A program made the position numbers and the translations under genes. From assembly GCA_002104905.1 (NCBI GenBank), contig MCFE01000402.1:1-64000 (forward strand): a stretch of DNA of 64,000 nt, in the 5' to 3' direction. The notes under the pieces are model-generated. The model did not search any database and was not told where the DNA came from. It saw only the letters and a list, made by a program, of their open reading frames with translations. Shown here piece after piece: positions 1 to 10,871 of the stretch (within the stretch, counting starts at the first letter, position 1; each line of letters opens with the position of its first letter). The DNA comes from Basidiobolus meristosporus CBS 931.73 (taxonomy: Eukaryota > Basidiobolomycota > Basidiobolomycetes > Basidiobolales > Basidiobolaceae).

Positions 1-604
1 GTATTGGAGGTGTAAATCAACAGTACACAAGCAATAAAATTGCTCATTAGGTGCTGGAAGTCGCATACTAGCTTAGTAATCATGATCTAAAATTTCATCA
101 CTTTCTGGATGCACACACACCACAGTATATCTGGCGTGTGCTTTGGTCTCTTCTTGGTAAAACCTAAATGACGTATATTTTCATCCAACTAAGACGTTGA
201 CATCTGGGGCCTTGTAAAAACTCCCACCCCTTGAGTCACTTGATAGGTGAAGTGGAGGCGGTAAGCATCATTTATCCTCGGCTTAATAAGATAATATATC
301 CGAGTGCTGTGCGTATTTACCGAATATCTACGTTCTCTATGAACTCTACATTGTTGACAATTCATGATTTTAATTTGAAGGGTAATCCAAATCTTACAAA
401 TTAGAATTTCAATATACTCAGCGGATGACTTGGAAAATTCTCAAGGATCAAACATCTGCTGCCCAACTAGTATCAGTCACAATCGCCATGTCAAGCTTAT
501 ATATACATGGCAATTATGAATTTAAGCTTTGCCCTGCGGCTCACAACTGAATATAAAAGCGATGCATGAGGTAAGATTCACTCTCTATAACCTCGATTTG
601 AGTT
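1..604. other. intergenic, upstream of the monooxygenase
   Basis: AT-rich sequence in which I see no supported gene on either strand. Its right end holds the promoter of the monooxygenase gene, including a TATA-like element. Confidence 0.6.
552..559 (+). promoter_or_regulatory. TATA box of the monooxygenase gene
   Basis: TATAAAAG lies 46 nt before the start codon at 605, a normal distance for a fungal TATA element with a short leader. Confidence 0.55.
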
Positions 605-2564
605 ATGCCTACCAAAAAATACTCCGACGGAACTACACCGCAAATTGCTATCCTCGGTGGAGGGTATTTGGCATTGCTTCTGATTTTACCACTTAATTTT
701 TAACATTGCATGTAGTGTTTCGGGCATGTGCATTGCTATCCAGTTAAAGCGCACTCTCGGTTTAGACTCCTTCACCATATATGAATCGGGTGACGACCTT
801 GGGGGAACATGGCTTGCGAATAAATACCCCGGCTGCGCCTGTGATATACCTTCGCATGTGTATTCTTTCTCATTCGAACCTAATCCCGGTGAATACGTAT
901 AATGGCTTTCATATGCCGAATTTTATGCCTAACTGAAATGGAATAGATTGGAGTGAGAAGTTCTCGCAAGGACCTGAGATCCTAAACTATTGTAGAAATG
1001 TGGCGAAAAAATACAACCTTTATCCATACACCAAGTTACGTACAACTGTTAACTCCGCTTTCTGGGATAAAGAAGCCCAGTTATGGAGAATAAAGATTCA
1101 GGAACGCGACGGTGACGAGAAGGAAGTATCCGCCAATATCATGTAGGTTATTCATCAATTACTACCAGTGCGAACAGGATTAATGAGAGTTTTTTCGCAT
1201 ATATAGAGTCAGTGGAGTAGGATTGCTCCGTACTCCAGCCATCCCGGAAAAATTCACGAACTTCAAAGGCCCATATATTCACTCTGCGCAGTGGAATTCT
1301 GAGTTCGATGTTGAGGGAAAGGATGTTGCTATAATCGGCAACGGTGCTAGGTTTGACATATATTCATACATAGAAATAATTGATCATTATCGAATTTTCA
1401 TCATATAGCGCGATTCAAATCATCCCGGAGATCGTCAACAAAGTAAAGACTTTGTACGTCTATCAGAGAACACCTAGTTGGATCGTTCCACGTAACAACT
1501 ACAGATATAACGGAGTGGTTAAATGGATCTTCCGATATGTTCCATTTGTACGACGAGTGTATCGTTGGTTCTTATTCTTGAATGTAAGTGTTTATATTAT
1601 ATATATAAATCAGATGCTAATAGCAAGAATCTTTAGCTTGAAATGCGGTTTGGCATTACCCAACCTGGAACCTGGATATCACGTATGGGAGCACGCCGGG
1701 GGCTATTGCATATGAAAAATCAAGTGACCGATTTGAACAAACGGTCTCTCCTCACTCCCCATTATGCGATAGGTTGCAAACGTATTGTGGTTTCGGATGA
1801 CTATTTCCCAGCACTAGATCAGCCCCACGTTCATATTGAAACCTCCCCAATTACTGGTATCGAGGGACACACCGTTCTCACTGAATCTAACAAGCAGACA
1901 GTAGATGCAATGATCCTTGCTACTGGATTTAGGGTCCAGGATTTCCTTGCTCCATTGAAGGTGTACGGAAAGGGAGGTAACGAAATCAGTGAGGTATGGC
2001 AGTCGGAGCCAAAATCGTACCTTGGTATCATGAGTACTGGATTCCCTAATATGTTTATGCTACTTGGGCCAAACACTGGACTAGGTATATTTCAATCTTT
2101 ATATATATTTATATATTTACCATGCGCATTACCCCAAAACTGCCAATTCCTAGGACATAACTCGGCCCTTTTCATGATTGAATGTCAGGCAAGTAGTGTC
2201 CATTTGTCAAGCGTATGCCCTACACCCAACCCTAACTTCGGCAAACGTAGGCCAACTATACTGTAAAAATGGTATCTGAAATGATGAAACGCAATTGTAG
2301 GTCTGTGGAGGTAAAGAAATCCGCCCAGGAACAATTTGACTCCAAGGTTCAGAAAGAACTGAGTCGCAGTGTATGGGCAACGGGCTGCCGTAGCTGGTAC
2401 AAAAACCATAATGGAATTGTGAGTAAATTGCTGGCATGCAATACGTTGGTCATCTTAGTCTAATCATTAAACTTTAGATAACCGCCCTATGGTCAGGGAA
2501 CTGTATAGACTACTGGAGAGCCACCAGATCATTGAAAGTCTCTGATATTCAATTTGTGAAGTAA
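605..2564 (+). CDS. Baeyer-Villiger / flavin monooxygenase
   Basis: Flavin- and NADPH-dependent monooxygenase of the type I Baeyer-Villiger family, which inserts oxygen next to a ketone; the substrate cannot be told. Nine exons join in frame (605-663, 716-888, 947-1142, 1207-1350, 1409-1583, 1637-2084, 2154-2188, 2251-2418, 2478-2564) to 494 aa, the usual length. Visible are the FAD Rossmann motif GGGVSG (residues 18-23), GGTW and YPGCACD, the family fingerprint FxGxxxHxxxW (FKGPYIHSAQW, residues 162-172), the NADPH motif GNGASA near 190, the ATGF motif, GPNTGLGHNS, and a C-terminal SWYKN.NG segment. Intron 7 (2189-2250) uses a GC-AG donor. No break seen. Fungal members often work in secondary metabolism, but no cluster partner is visible here. 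Confidence 0.9.
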
Positions 2565-2904
2565 TTGATCTATTGGATCCACTAGATCCTCTGACTCGTT
2601 CCCACCTGGAGTCTATTCAGTTCAAATTCGAATCAGTAAACAACACATTGTCCAGGCCTAGTGGGTTTTCACCAATTGGTGACTATTTTCCAATTATTTA
2701 TGCTACCACTTGGCAACATGTTTTCAACTCATTATACCGTTGATATGTCCGTATTAAGATGAATGTGTGTATATGAGTATAGGAATGTAAGTAACACGGA
2801 TCTTGGAGATGCATTCAAAGATATAAACCACCCATATTTATTCAATATACTGGAATTGAATCTTCAAGAAACGTGGGCCATTCCAATGGAGGAAAAGGCA
2901 TTAG

Positions 2905-3192
2905 GAGACTCCTCATGCTCCTTCACCTCCTGTATGGTATGAGTGTGCCCCGACTGACCGTATAAGAACCCTTCCAGCGTTCAAACCACTGTCGGCGTTG
3001 CTTCAGAAGTTGCCTACGGTCCAATCAGCAGAAGAAGTTGAACAGGTCATCTTAGAATTCCCACACAGATAGCGTAGTAAGATCAGTTCGCTTCACTCTA
3101 AGTAATCTCGAGGCAACTCCATTGATGACATTCAGCTGTTGGATAATTTGCTCACTTGGGTTGTCAGAGTGGTGTTTGGCCTGAAATCCCCT
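2905..3192 (+). pseudogene. decayed coding relic, unidentified
   Basis: One frame reads as protein-like sequence (WYECAPTDRIRTLPAFKPL, then LPTVQSAEEVEQVILEFP, then NSIDDIQLLDNLLTWVV) but is interrupted by two internal stops before ending at TGA. I do not recognise the family. The rest of 2565-3379 shows no supported gene. Confidence 0.3.
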
Positions 3193-3379
3193 GAATGATA
3201 GTCAGGATTGGAGCAACAGGAATTCTTAGGTTTAAAAATGATGTAAGAAATTCCGATGACTTCTTACATTTCAAGGGTTTCTTGGTTGAGATAAAAGCTT
3301 GTATGCTAGTTAAATGAGCCCATAAGCTTTTAGATTAGAGAAATGCATGAATATTTATTGAAATAGAGGATATTAAAGG

Positions 3380-4195
3380 CTAACTCAAAAATACAAACCA
3401 AGCGCGCCCCACACGAACTTCGGTATCCCCACCGTACCCAGTTCGCGATTCAGCATTCTCGCTTTGGGCAAAGTATCCATCTTTCTTGCGACCGTTAATC
3501 ATTACCTGCGTACCAAAGTATATCTGGCGAGAATGGCACTCTCTCAGCGTCATAGTTCTTGTTCGAGGGAATAAGATTATCTCATTTTGGTCATCGGCAA
3601 ATCTTATGTCTTCTTCGACCCCTTTACCATCAGGCTTCATGATGTTGGCCTCTTTTACAAAGATTGGGTTGCTGCTGCTGGTATAAATGGGTTTGGTCGG
3701 ATCATACCTGCACCCGCTTCTAGGACACGGTATTTCCCTAGTGTTAATGCATGCGTAGGCATAACGAAAGCCGGCATTACGTGTGTTGTCGCGGAAAAGA
3801 TTCTTTTCGATGAAATAGTTGGAGCATTTTTGAACTTGTTTCCGGAATTGCCCGTAGATTCGACAACCTTCTTGGTTTGTATCGTAGTTCTCCTGCCATT
3901 CATCACTCTTGTATGCCTCTTTGTTGTTGACGCTGAGAGAAGCGATGTAATTCAGCTGGTTTTTATCCCGTAACAGCTCGCTGGGAATTAGATCCGTATT
4001 CTTGATCCGTAGGTCGTTCTCCGCTTGGACTATCTCCTTGATGATATTTGCCCGTATACGACTATCTTTAAAGAAGGAATCAGATCGCTTTTCAAATTGG
4101 GCGGGAAACACCACAGGTTCAACCAAGCCTTGGCCTCGAACAAGGTTAAGAGTATTGGCCAGAAGTAAGCAAAGGAGGGGAGAAGCAGTAACCAT
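3380..4195 (-). CDS. secreted cysteine-containing protein, unknown
   Basis: Single-exon gene of 271 aa from the ATG at 4195. A longer in-frame start at 4276 exists, but the inner Met begins a clean signal peptide (MVTASPLLCLLLANTLNLVRG, cleavage expected near G/Q), so I prefer it. The mature part is hydrophilic, with scattered cysteines (EGCRIYG, KCSNYF, YACINTREIPCPRSGCR, ECHSR) consistent with disulfides and extracellular location. I recognise no family or catalytic motif. It ends with RVGRAWFVFLS. It is not related in sequence to the tandem array at 31-58 kb. Confidence 0.7.
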   Translation of the reverse strand: MVTASPLLCLLLANTLNLVRGQGLVEPVVFPAQFEKRSDSFFKDSRIRANIIKEIVQAENDLRIKNTDLIPSELLRDKNQLNYIASLSVNNKEAYKSDEWQENYDTNQEGCRIYGQFRKQVQKCSNYFIEKNLFRDNTRNAGFRYAYACINTREIPCPRSGCRYDPTKPIYTSSSNPIFVKEANIMKPDGKGVEEDIRFADDQNEIILFPRTRTMTLRECHSRQIYFGTQVMINGRKKDGYFAQSENAESRTGYGGDTEVRVGRAWFVFLS

Positions 4196-5698
4196 TTTTC
4201 GTTGAATTCCTTGAGCAGCAATTCTTGGCCATTTATATCCTTTGCTATTGTAGTCGGGCGCATAAGTCAAAGCCAATTATGGTAGCGGCTAAGGGAACTC
4301 ATGATGTTTACTTATTGCTAGAGCATCTATAGGGGTGATTTACATTCCTGTCTTTATGAGCTCAACGTAACCTTGGAACACTAACCAGTTGTTTGTGACA
4401 CATCGCAAAATCATTATCTGCCTAGTATGAATAATCATGGGTGTGTTGTTGATCCATAGTTTGGTAGTGCTAGTGTAGCCCTAATGCCATAATTCTATTG
4501 CCTTCAACGGCTAACAATGGAATTGAAAGGTGAACTATGTTTGAATTTTCTCTAATATTAGTGACAATCACACTCCATCCTTCTTGCGTCACGATTCCTA
4601 CAAATACAATCAGATCTGTTAGATTGTTACTACAACTACCAAGGTACCATCAGGGCTATACCGTTCGCAGAATTGGCCATGAATAGAACTAAGTGGCTGT
4701 TTTGTTCCAGTCTTGATCCAATAACTCTCACTTTGATGTATACACTGCCCCAGGTCTGTCGTAAGTATTGAAAGTGGCTTGTAGAATATTTCCTTGGCTG
4801 TTTACAGAATTGAAACGAAGTACCGATACCTTCTATATGGTATTATAAAAAGCGACGATAAGAAATTCCAGGAAAGGCTCAATAAGAAATATACAAAATT
4901 TCGGTTTTTTTGGTGAAGTTGAAGTTTCTTGATGGTCTTGAAGCTTTCTATTTGAGATATAGAAGATCTTTTGGCTTCAGGGTATCGCTGACTCGCATAT
5001 GGATACCTTGACTCAACTTTTAAAGAAGGTGTGGTTGTGAATAGTCACCTAGGGGCGGTCAAAATGAGTGATCCTTACTTGGTTATCCGGGTCGCAAAAT
5101 ATATTAAGCCATGCAAGTCTTGACGCAAGCTACTGATGCAAACGGGAATCTACTAAATCCTTTGGGAAAACCAGCGGTATCCAACGATAAGATGCCCCTG
5201 GAGGTGTTTGAGAATTTGTTCTTGGTATCCCATCTCAACTTTTGCATTGTTAATAGAGCCACAGTCATGCCAGAATTTGATGATATAGAGGCGGTTTGGA
5301 TAGCACATAATATTCTACGAGGAGTGTTCCCTTGAATATAAATTTTATCATAACAAGTGGAGGTAGAATTCATTGTGCAACTAATATTTAGATAAGCTTT
5401 CCTCGTTGAGCGTGCAATCTGAATCCGAAGTGCGGCATACATTTTTGAGTTATATGCATGCTTAAGAGCGCATAAAGACACAAATTGGAATGTCAAATAT
5501 ATACTGTAATGCTAATCAGACATGATCATTTAGGGTATTAAAAAATTCTGCTCTATTCTTCCCAATTATTTGAAGTGCCAGAAGGACACTGCACTGTAAT
5601 TGTGTATTAGCTTCATTTCAACTATTATATTAATAGTGTTAGAAGTAAATGAGACTTATTAAATACGAATCCAATGAGGTCGAAAAAATCGGATGCAT
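4196..5698. other. long intergenic region
   Basis: About 1.5 kb between the secreted-protein gene and tRNA-Thr. A 74-codon plus-strand frame at 5111-5335 contains an F-box-like stretch (MPLEVFENLFLVSHL), but it is short, isolated, and lacks clear splice signals, so I do not call it a gene. I see nothing else. Confidence 0.4.
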
Positions 5699-5770
5699 TG
5701 CCTACTGCCAGGATTGAACTGGCGACCTTTAGTTTACGAGACTGACGCGCTACCACTGCGCTAAGCAGGC
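5699..5770 (-). tRNA. tRNA-Thr(CGU), Met-like body
   Basis: The reverse complement folds as a tRNA: acceptor GCCTGCT/AGTAGGC (one G-U), D stem GCGC/GCGC, anticodon loop CTCGTAA (anticodon CGT), T stem GCCAG/CTGGC with loop TTCAATC. The anticodon stem TCAGT/ACTAA has one C-A mismatch. A T6 run follows the 3' end on the minus strand and can terminate Pol III. The loop and the start GCCTGCTTAGCGCAGTGG also resemble elongator tRNA-Met, so a mutated Met gene is an alternative. Confidence 0.75.
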
Positions 5771-6178
5771 CTGCCATAACTCCTTTTAAGTATAAAGGTG
5801 GAGCTAGATTACATCAAAATTGTAGCATATACGCAGGATTCTACTGTGGCTCAATAATATTACAAGGAGATTCGGAACTAGAAATCCTATGTCGATACAC
5901 TTACAACCGCATATCAATAGCTACCGAGCAAAATGATCAAAGTAACGTTTTAAATGAAAAAGAAACATACGTCAGCATATGCTGGTCCGGTCTCTGAATT
6001 CACCAAAGACATCTCGGAATGATATAAATGACTTCACAAATACTTATACCTTTGAATATTCGCAACGTAAATATAGAGCGAGATTCATCACTCTCAAAAA
6101 TTTGTTTCTTCCATTCCAAACTTAATTCAGTCACAATCTCATTCTTGACGGTTTAATGGGCATTGTATTCATGAAAAT
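5771..6178. other. inter-tRNA spacer
   Basis: AT-rich spacer between two tRNA genes; no gene or repeat recognised. Confidence 0.5.
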
Positions 6179-6251
6179 TAACCAAGCCAGGGGTCGAACC
6201 TGGGACCTTCCGCTTAGGAGGCGGACGCTCTATCCACTGAGCTACGAGGCC
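6179..6251 (-). tRNA. tRNA-Arg(CCU)
   Basis: The reverse complement has D stem GCTC/GAGC, a perfect anticodon stem TCCGC/GCGGA with loop CTCCTAA (anticodon CCT), and a perfect T stem CCAGG/CCTGG with loop TTCGACC. The acceptor arm is weak: GGCCTCG against CTTGGTT gives two G-U pairs and two mismatches. A TTTT lies just after the 3' end. It is either a functional gene with a poor acceptor stem or a decaying copy. Confidence 0.75.
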
Positions 6252-6585
6252 GCTTTGCGATTGTTACAGAGTAACGAGTCACTCGATGTCAAGTGACATC
6301 AACGCATACAAAGACAACTTAGTAGCCAAGGAAAAGCAAAACAAGACAAATTACCAGACTCACAATAAGGTATAAATACCAACCAAGCAATCAAATAAAA
6401 AGGGAGTTTGGTTATAAACAGAAAGAGCAGTAGAAACAAATATTAATCTGAATATATTTCTACAAAGTCACCATCCTAACCTTTTAAGAGATATTCTTAC
6501 ACTACCCCATCGAATCTACAAGATAACATACACATTATCCATTTTTGTACTCTCTAAAGGGCATTACTCTTTAAGTACGTAACAC
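6252..6585. other. spacer upstream of tRNA-Arg
   Basis: About 330 nt of AT-rich sequence between the 5' end of tRNA-Arg(CCU) and the solo LTR. No gene seen. Confidence 0.5.
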
Positions 6586-6589
6586 GATT

Positions 6590-6892
6590 TGTTACGCTTG
6601 TAGAGGCAAATCCCGGCTAAACAGTAAATCTCTTGGGACTCAGGTGAAAGTAAGAGTTAATCCAGGATACAAGGGAGAAGATAATTTATACGTGTACAAG
6701 TCTGTCTACAATAGTTGTTCATGGTGTGCTTTATATACTGTGTGCTAAATTAGGTTTTAGTGATAAATTGGTGATAAATAGGGTTTTTGTCAGAGTAACT
6801 CTATTTGGTTGCAGATTGGTATGATTGGTCTTATATCAGTACAGATGATTGCCCTACTACTTATTACTACTGGTATAATATACTCTGTAGCA
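6590..6892 (+). mobile_element. solo LTR, Ty3-like, copy 1
   Basis: This 303-bp segment begins TGTTACG and ends TGTAGCA and is flanked by a 4-bp direct repeat GATT (6586-6589 and 6893-6896). It aligns along its whole length with 9371-9696 (shared blocks include AAATCCCGG, AGAGTTAATCCAGG, TAGGTTTTAGTGA and TAACTCTATTTGG). TG...CA ends plus a target-site duplication mark it as an LTR left by recombination. It lies about 340 bp upstream of tRNA-Arg(CCU). Small open frames inside it are not genes. Confidence 0.75.
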
Positions 6893-6896
6893 GATT

Positions 6897-7310
6897 TTCA
6901 TGGTTAGGTCATCAGCATCCTCAAACCGTCACAGTTGGAGACCTACCCCTGAGCCATCTGTTGCTTATTACTAAATTTGGTATATGGCACAAAGACCTCA
7001 GAGTAGCAAATGTAACTCAAAAGTATAAAACAGCAAATAAATTCTGGATAATAAAGCAGTTTTCCTTCCTTTCAATTTTGCCTATTGATTCCCAATCTCT
7101 GGCCAGTATTGTTGGTAGTACATACTGCATCAGTGGTAGCAGCAACTTGACAAAAAATCCAAGGTAACCATGCCCTACCATGAGTGAGAGCAGATTTGTA
7201 AAACAGTTACTCAACATCCAGAACCTTATATGAGAGCATCTTACAAGAACCAAATTAACAAGACATCCAAAAGTCAGGTTACCAACCCCAGATGTCTATT
7301 GTAGACAGAG
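6897..7310. other. degenerate repeat DNA
   Basis: Sequence between solo LTR 1 and the Gag remnant. It reads like decayed retroelement DNA with many stops; no defined feature. Confidence 0.35.
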
Positions 7311-7314
7311 AGTA

Positions 7315-7750
7315 GCACATGAGATCAAAGCATGGTTATGTGCAGTAGACCATTATGGTGAAGCTATGCAATCAACACCAGTATAGAAGGTGATTATACT
7401 ATATCATTACTACAGGATGATGCAGCTATATGGTGGAGATGTAATCACCCAATGGAGCTACAGGAGGACTGGGAATATTTCAAAACAAAGTTATATACAG
7501 AATTCAAGCTCTCAAATTACTTGCAGTTGGCTTAGGATATATCAGCCACTATGCAACAAACAGCCTTGGTTGCCCATTATGTCCCAGAATTCAGGAATTT
7601 CATCCTACAGATTCCAACAATATCACATGATGAAAAACCTGATTGATATGTATATGGACTGAAAGCATGCACCAAAGCAGAAGTTAAGTAACAAGACCCT
7701 GCAACATTTGAAAAGGCTGTTAGAATGGCAGATGTTGTAAAAATTTGGAA
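7315..7750 (+). pseudogene. Gag remnant of an LTR retrotransposon
   Basis: One frame reads as a Retrotrans_gag-like domain: AWLCAVDHYGEAMQSTP, SLLQDDAAIWWR, WEYFKTKLYTEF, HYVPEFRNFILQIPTIS, YVYGLKACTKAEVK, DPATFEKAVRMADVV. It is interrupted by several stop codons (for example after STPV, QLA, KPD and EVK). The order (WWR, then F...EFK, then EFRNF.LQI, then GLK) matches the Ty3/gypsy capsid region. It is dead. No protease, RT or integrase is visible nearby, so most of the element has been lost. Confidence 0.75.
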
Positions 7751-7753
7751 TTC

Positions 7754-7922
7754 CACCTAAATATTGACCTAACTTAGTCACTTAGATCATTACCTTCAAA
7801 TCCTAGAGAATACTGACCAAATTCCTTGTTGGGATTTACTTAGAATATTTTCACCATAATACCAGGTACGCAGAACAAGAAAATTCTCAAAGCTGTCCAA
7901 ACAGCCCCAATCTTTGCACACA
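7754..7922 (+). repeat. direct repeat R1, left copy
   Basis: About 170 bp starting CACCTAAATATT and ending TTTGCACAC. It is diverged but colinear with 8380-8547 (shared CTAACTTAGTCAC, TGACCAAATT, GGATTTACTT, AATATTTTCACC, TCTCAAAGCT). Probably an LTR part of the element that supplied the Gag remnant. Confidence 0.6.
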
Positions 7923-8239
7923 TGTTCTTGGGACCTTCCTTAATCTATTCTACGTGCTTGTTATGCCAAGACCATGTAAAAGTATAAACACTACTTTTAC
8001 ATTCAATAAATCATTCAGTGAAAACCACATAATCTACTTGTTCTCCCAATCACTTCCAATATCTCCAAGACTCTTACAACAGCAGAGAGGGTGAATCCAA
8101 TGCTGTTTCAATCCAAAACAGGTAGAGTCCACTTGCCACCTTAAGTATTTGCCATGCCACCAATTAGGATGATTAACAAGATCCAATGGAGAAAGTATCA
8201 CGGGTAGCACAGTCTGACCTGCCCAAGGTGAGTGAAGAG

Positions 8240-8325
8240 TTGCATGAGGAATATAGAAGAAAAGGCTTTAGTTTCTGGTGTAGCCAATCCAAACACATTC
8301 CAGGAGAATGTCCCAGGAAGTAAAA
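8240..8325 (+). pseudogene. zinc-knuckle remnant of Gag
   Basis: The frame reads KGFSFWCSQSKHIPGECPRK and then a stop. The spacing C-x4-H-x4-C matches the end of a CCHC knuckle; the first Cys position is Ser (AGT for TGT). It lies downstream of the capsid remnant in the expected order, with repeat R1 and unidentified sequence between them. Confidence 0.5.
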
Positions 8326-8379
8326 TAGTGCAAGGTGACAATTATAGATAGCCTGGTTATTGTTGTATTATTAAGTTGT

Positions 8380-8547
8380 CACCTAAATATTCATGCTAAC
8401 TTAGTCACATAGATCTTACTCTTTGATTAGCACTCTGTCCTGACCAAATTTCTTGTTAGGATTTACTTGAATATTTTCACCAATATATCAGGTACCCAAA
8501 TGATGAGCTTTCTCAAAGCTCTCCAAAAGCCCCCAAACTTTGCACAC
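8380..8547 (+). repeat. direct repeat R1, right copy
   Basis: Second copy of the repeat at 7754-7922. It is preceded by TTGTCACC, which is mirrored by GGTGACAA about 40 bp upstream, as expected for LTR-type ends. Confidence 0.6.
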
Positions 8548-9287
8548 TACTTGGAGTAGAAATGGCAAATGCTCAAACTAAGCTAACCAACCAAGCAGCT
8601 CAGGCTACACCGGAAATTGGCACCTATGTTGCTTGGCTGAGGCTTGATCCTAATCTGGGCTTGAGTGCTAAGACTTTGAGGGCAAAGTTGTAACACATTG
8701 AAGCTTACACTATGGCAACCAAAGGCTTAGCACTTAAGACCATATTAAGAACAAGCCTCAGCCCAACAATACAGTATTTAGCAACAGAGCCAAAACATTG
8801 ATAAAACACTTAAGACCCAACCTTTCCTGAACCTTGAATCTTTTACAAATGTTAAAGTTCCTACTTCAAGAATTGCCTTGACCCCTCAGATTCCCGAGAC
8901 AGGCTTACAATAAATAATCTTGTAAGAAAAGATCTGTTATGATTTAAATCATAACTGGATAAACCATATAAGCGTCTAGATTAGGGATCAGTACCACACA
9001 GATATAGCACTATCTCCTGTGCATTCCCTTCATCTTTGCTATAAATCCATTTTTATATTCATGTAAGCGATGGTAGATTTGGCCTTGTAGGCTAGTAATA
9101 CAAGGGTCTCCTATAGGTATACTTGATTTCTTTACTAACGTATCAGTGATTCCACTTCCATCGCATGTATGTCATCCACAAAATCTCGCGGTGATTGTAA
9201 CTTGAACGGCATCAATAGCCTCGGTACCCAAGATTGATAGTGCAAAACGTTAAGTTTCTGATAATACTTTCTGATTCAATAAGTTTA
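8548..9287. other. degenerate repeat DNA, short relic frame
   Basis: Holds a 43-codon frame at 8562-8693 (MANAQTKLTNQAAQATPEIG...) that resembles the N-terminus of a retroelement Gag and stops early. No other gene is seen up to tRNA-Arg(UCG). Confidence 0.35.
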
Positions 9288-9360
9288 CGAGGCGCATGGG
9301 ACTCGAACCCACAATCCCCAGATCCGAAGTCTGATGCCTTATCCATTAGGCCAACGCCCC
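9288..9360 (-). tRNA. tRNA-Arg(UCG)
   Basis: The reverse complement folds well: acceptor GGGGCGT/GCGCCTC, D stem GCCT/AGGC, anticodon stem TCAGA/TCTGG with loop CTTCGGA (anticodon TCG), T stem GTGGG/CCCAT with loop TTCGAGT. No intron. Its 5' end lies 10 bp from a solo LTR. Confidence 0.9.
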
Positions 9361-9370
9361 GCATATACCT

Positions 9371-9696
9371 TGTCAAACTCGTAGAGGGAAATCCCGGTTA
9401 AGCAGTATATCTCTTGGGATTCCGGAGAGGGTAGAGTTAATCCAGGTTGCAAGGAAGAAGATACTTTATTTGTGTACAAGCCTGTCTGCAATCGTTATTC
9501 ATGGTGTGCCTTTTATACTGTGTGTGCTAATTAGGTTTTAGTGACAGATTAGTGATAAATTGGTGCTAGATAGGGTTTTGGTCCGAGTAACTCTATTTGG
9601 GTGTAGATCGGCATGATTGCCCTCATATCCATACAGATGGTTGTCTTTTGCGGAGTACCTACCACTTATCCTACAGGTATACTTTACCCTGTAACA
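9371..9696 (+). mobile_element. solo LTR, Ty3-like, copy 2
   Basis: This 326-bp segment begins TGTCAAAC and ends CTGTAACA and is flanked by a 4-bp duplication ACCT (9367-9370 and 9697-9700). It is homologous to 6590-6892. It starts 10 bp upstream of the tRNA-Arg(UCG) 5' end, the position favoured by elements that target Pol III genes. Confidence 0.8.
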
Positions 9697-9700
9697 ACCT

Positions 9701-10871
9701 GTCGTTTTTGGATTATCCAATCGTACAAAAGGGAGAAGATCTAACGTAGCCACTTCAATCGTCAAAAGAAAACTGCTTTATTAACTGTGCCTCGCATAGT
9801 TTATATCATAACTTACATCCCATGTGATAGTTAATTTTATAGCGACTCGGTTCCAAATAGACTGATTACTGTGCTGTACTAACTATTATTGCATGCCATT
9901 TTTGCAGTACTAGGGTGTTTCGACCGTTCGAGCTTCTTGCCACAACATACTGCTGTTGATAAATCAAAAGATCAAGCACATCAAACAGCCACGTAAACCC
10001 CAATGAGAATAGCAACAAACACCAAACTTATTAAATACAAAGATGAACCATTCTTCAACATGTATAACAGTTCCGATTCTAAACAACCGTCTCACAAGAG
10101 TTATAGAATTATTTGAAAATTTCTGCGCGAATTCCTAGAAGTAAATAACTATAACCCAGCACTCAAATAAAAGATAGGCAGTTTTCACAGTCCGAAGATT
10201 GGTCAAATTCACCAATCAAAGTTAACCGCTCCGATCTGAGTTTATTGAGCTTAACACTGAATTTTCTAAAAATCGAGGAGTATGTATCAGATAAAAATTT
10301 GACATTAATAAAAACGCATATGCTTCATGCCAACTAGGGTTGAATAGCACGCGATATATCATACACTTAGATGTACCAGGCCACAGTATAGTGGGGTTTC
10401 TTTCTCCAGAAAGTGATAGAATCCCTCGAAACGCTTGCTGAGCTTTAACGGTCCTCAATACATTGTGAGTACTTTGAATATGCCCACCGCTGAAAGGTTT
10501 GTCTCTACCCTACAATGATACTTTTGCGAGATTCGCCTGTTTAGTTCTACGAATTCAATTCCTATTGATGATTGGATCCATAAATACGCATTAATGTAGC
10601 TGAATAGTGCACCTCCATACTAACAGATCTCAAAAGTGAACGACACAAATAAACCGCTAAAGACTGACAATTGCAAACTGAATAAATAGCCATAATATCA
10701 TGTATATGGAAATCGCTTGTAAAAATGCTCGAGAAATATGAAACATAGCATGTATGCATATTATATCAACATGACATCTATTTAAACAACTGTTTGATCA
10801 TTATACCTTTTAACAACTCTTCATATAGTTCTTAAAGGCCCTTTTTCAGAGGAAACCTAATTCTAGAAGTC
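9701..10871. other. intergenic, no gene seen
   Basis: About 1.2 kb of AT-rich DNA between the LTR and the RING gene. Only short frames without protein-like composition. The right end must hold the RING gene promoter. Confidence 0.5.

Noticed and set aside
5104-5496. 130-codon minus-strand frame
   Set aside because: Composition is not protein-like and it overlaps a better but still weak plus-strand frame; no promoter or splice evidence.
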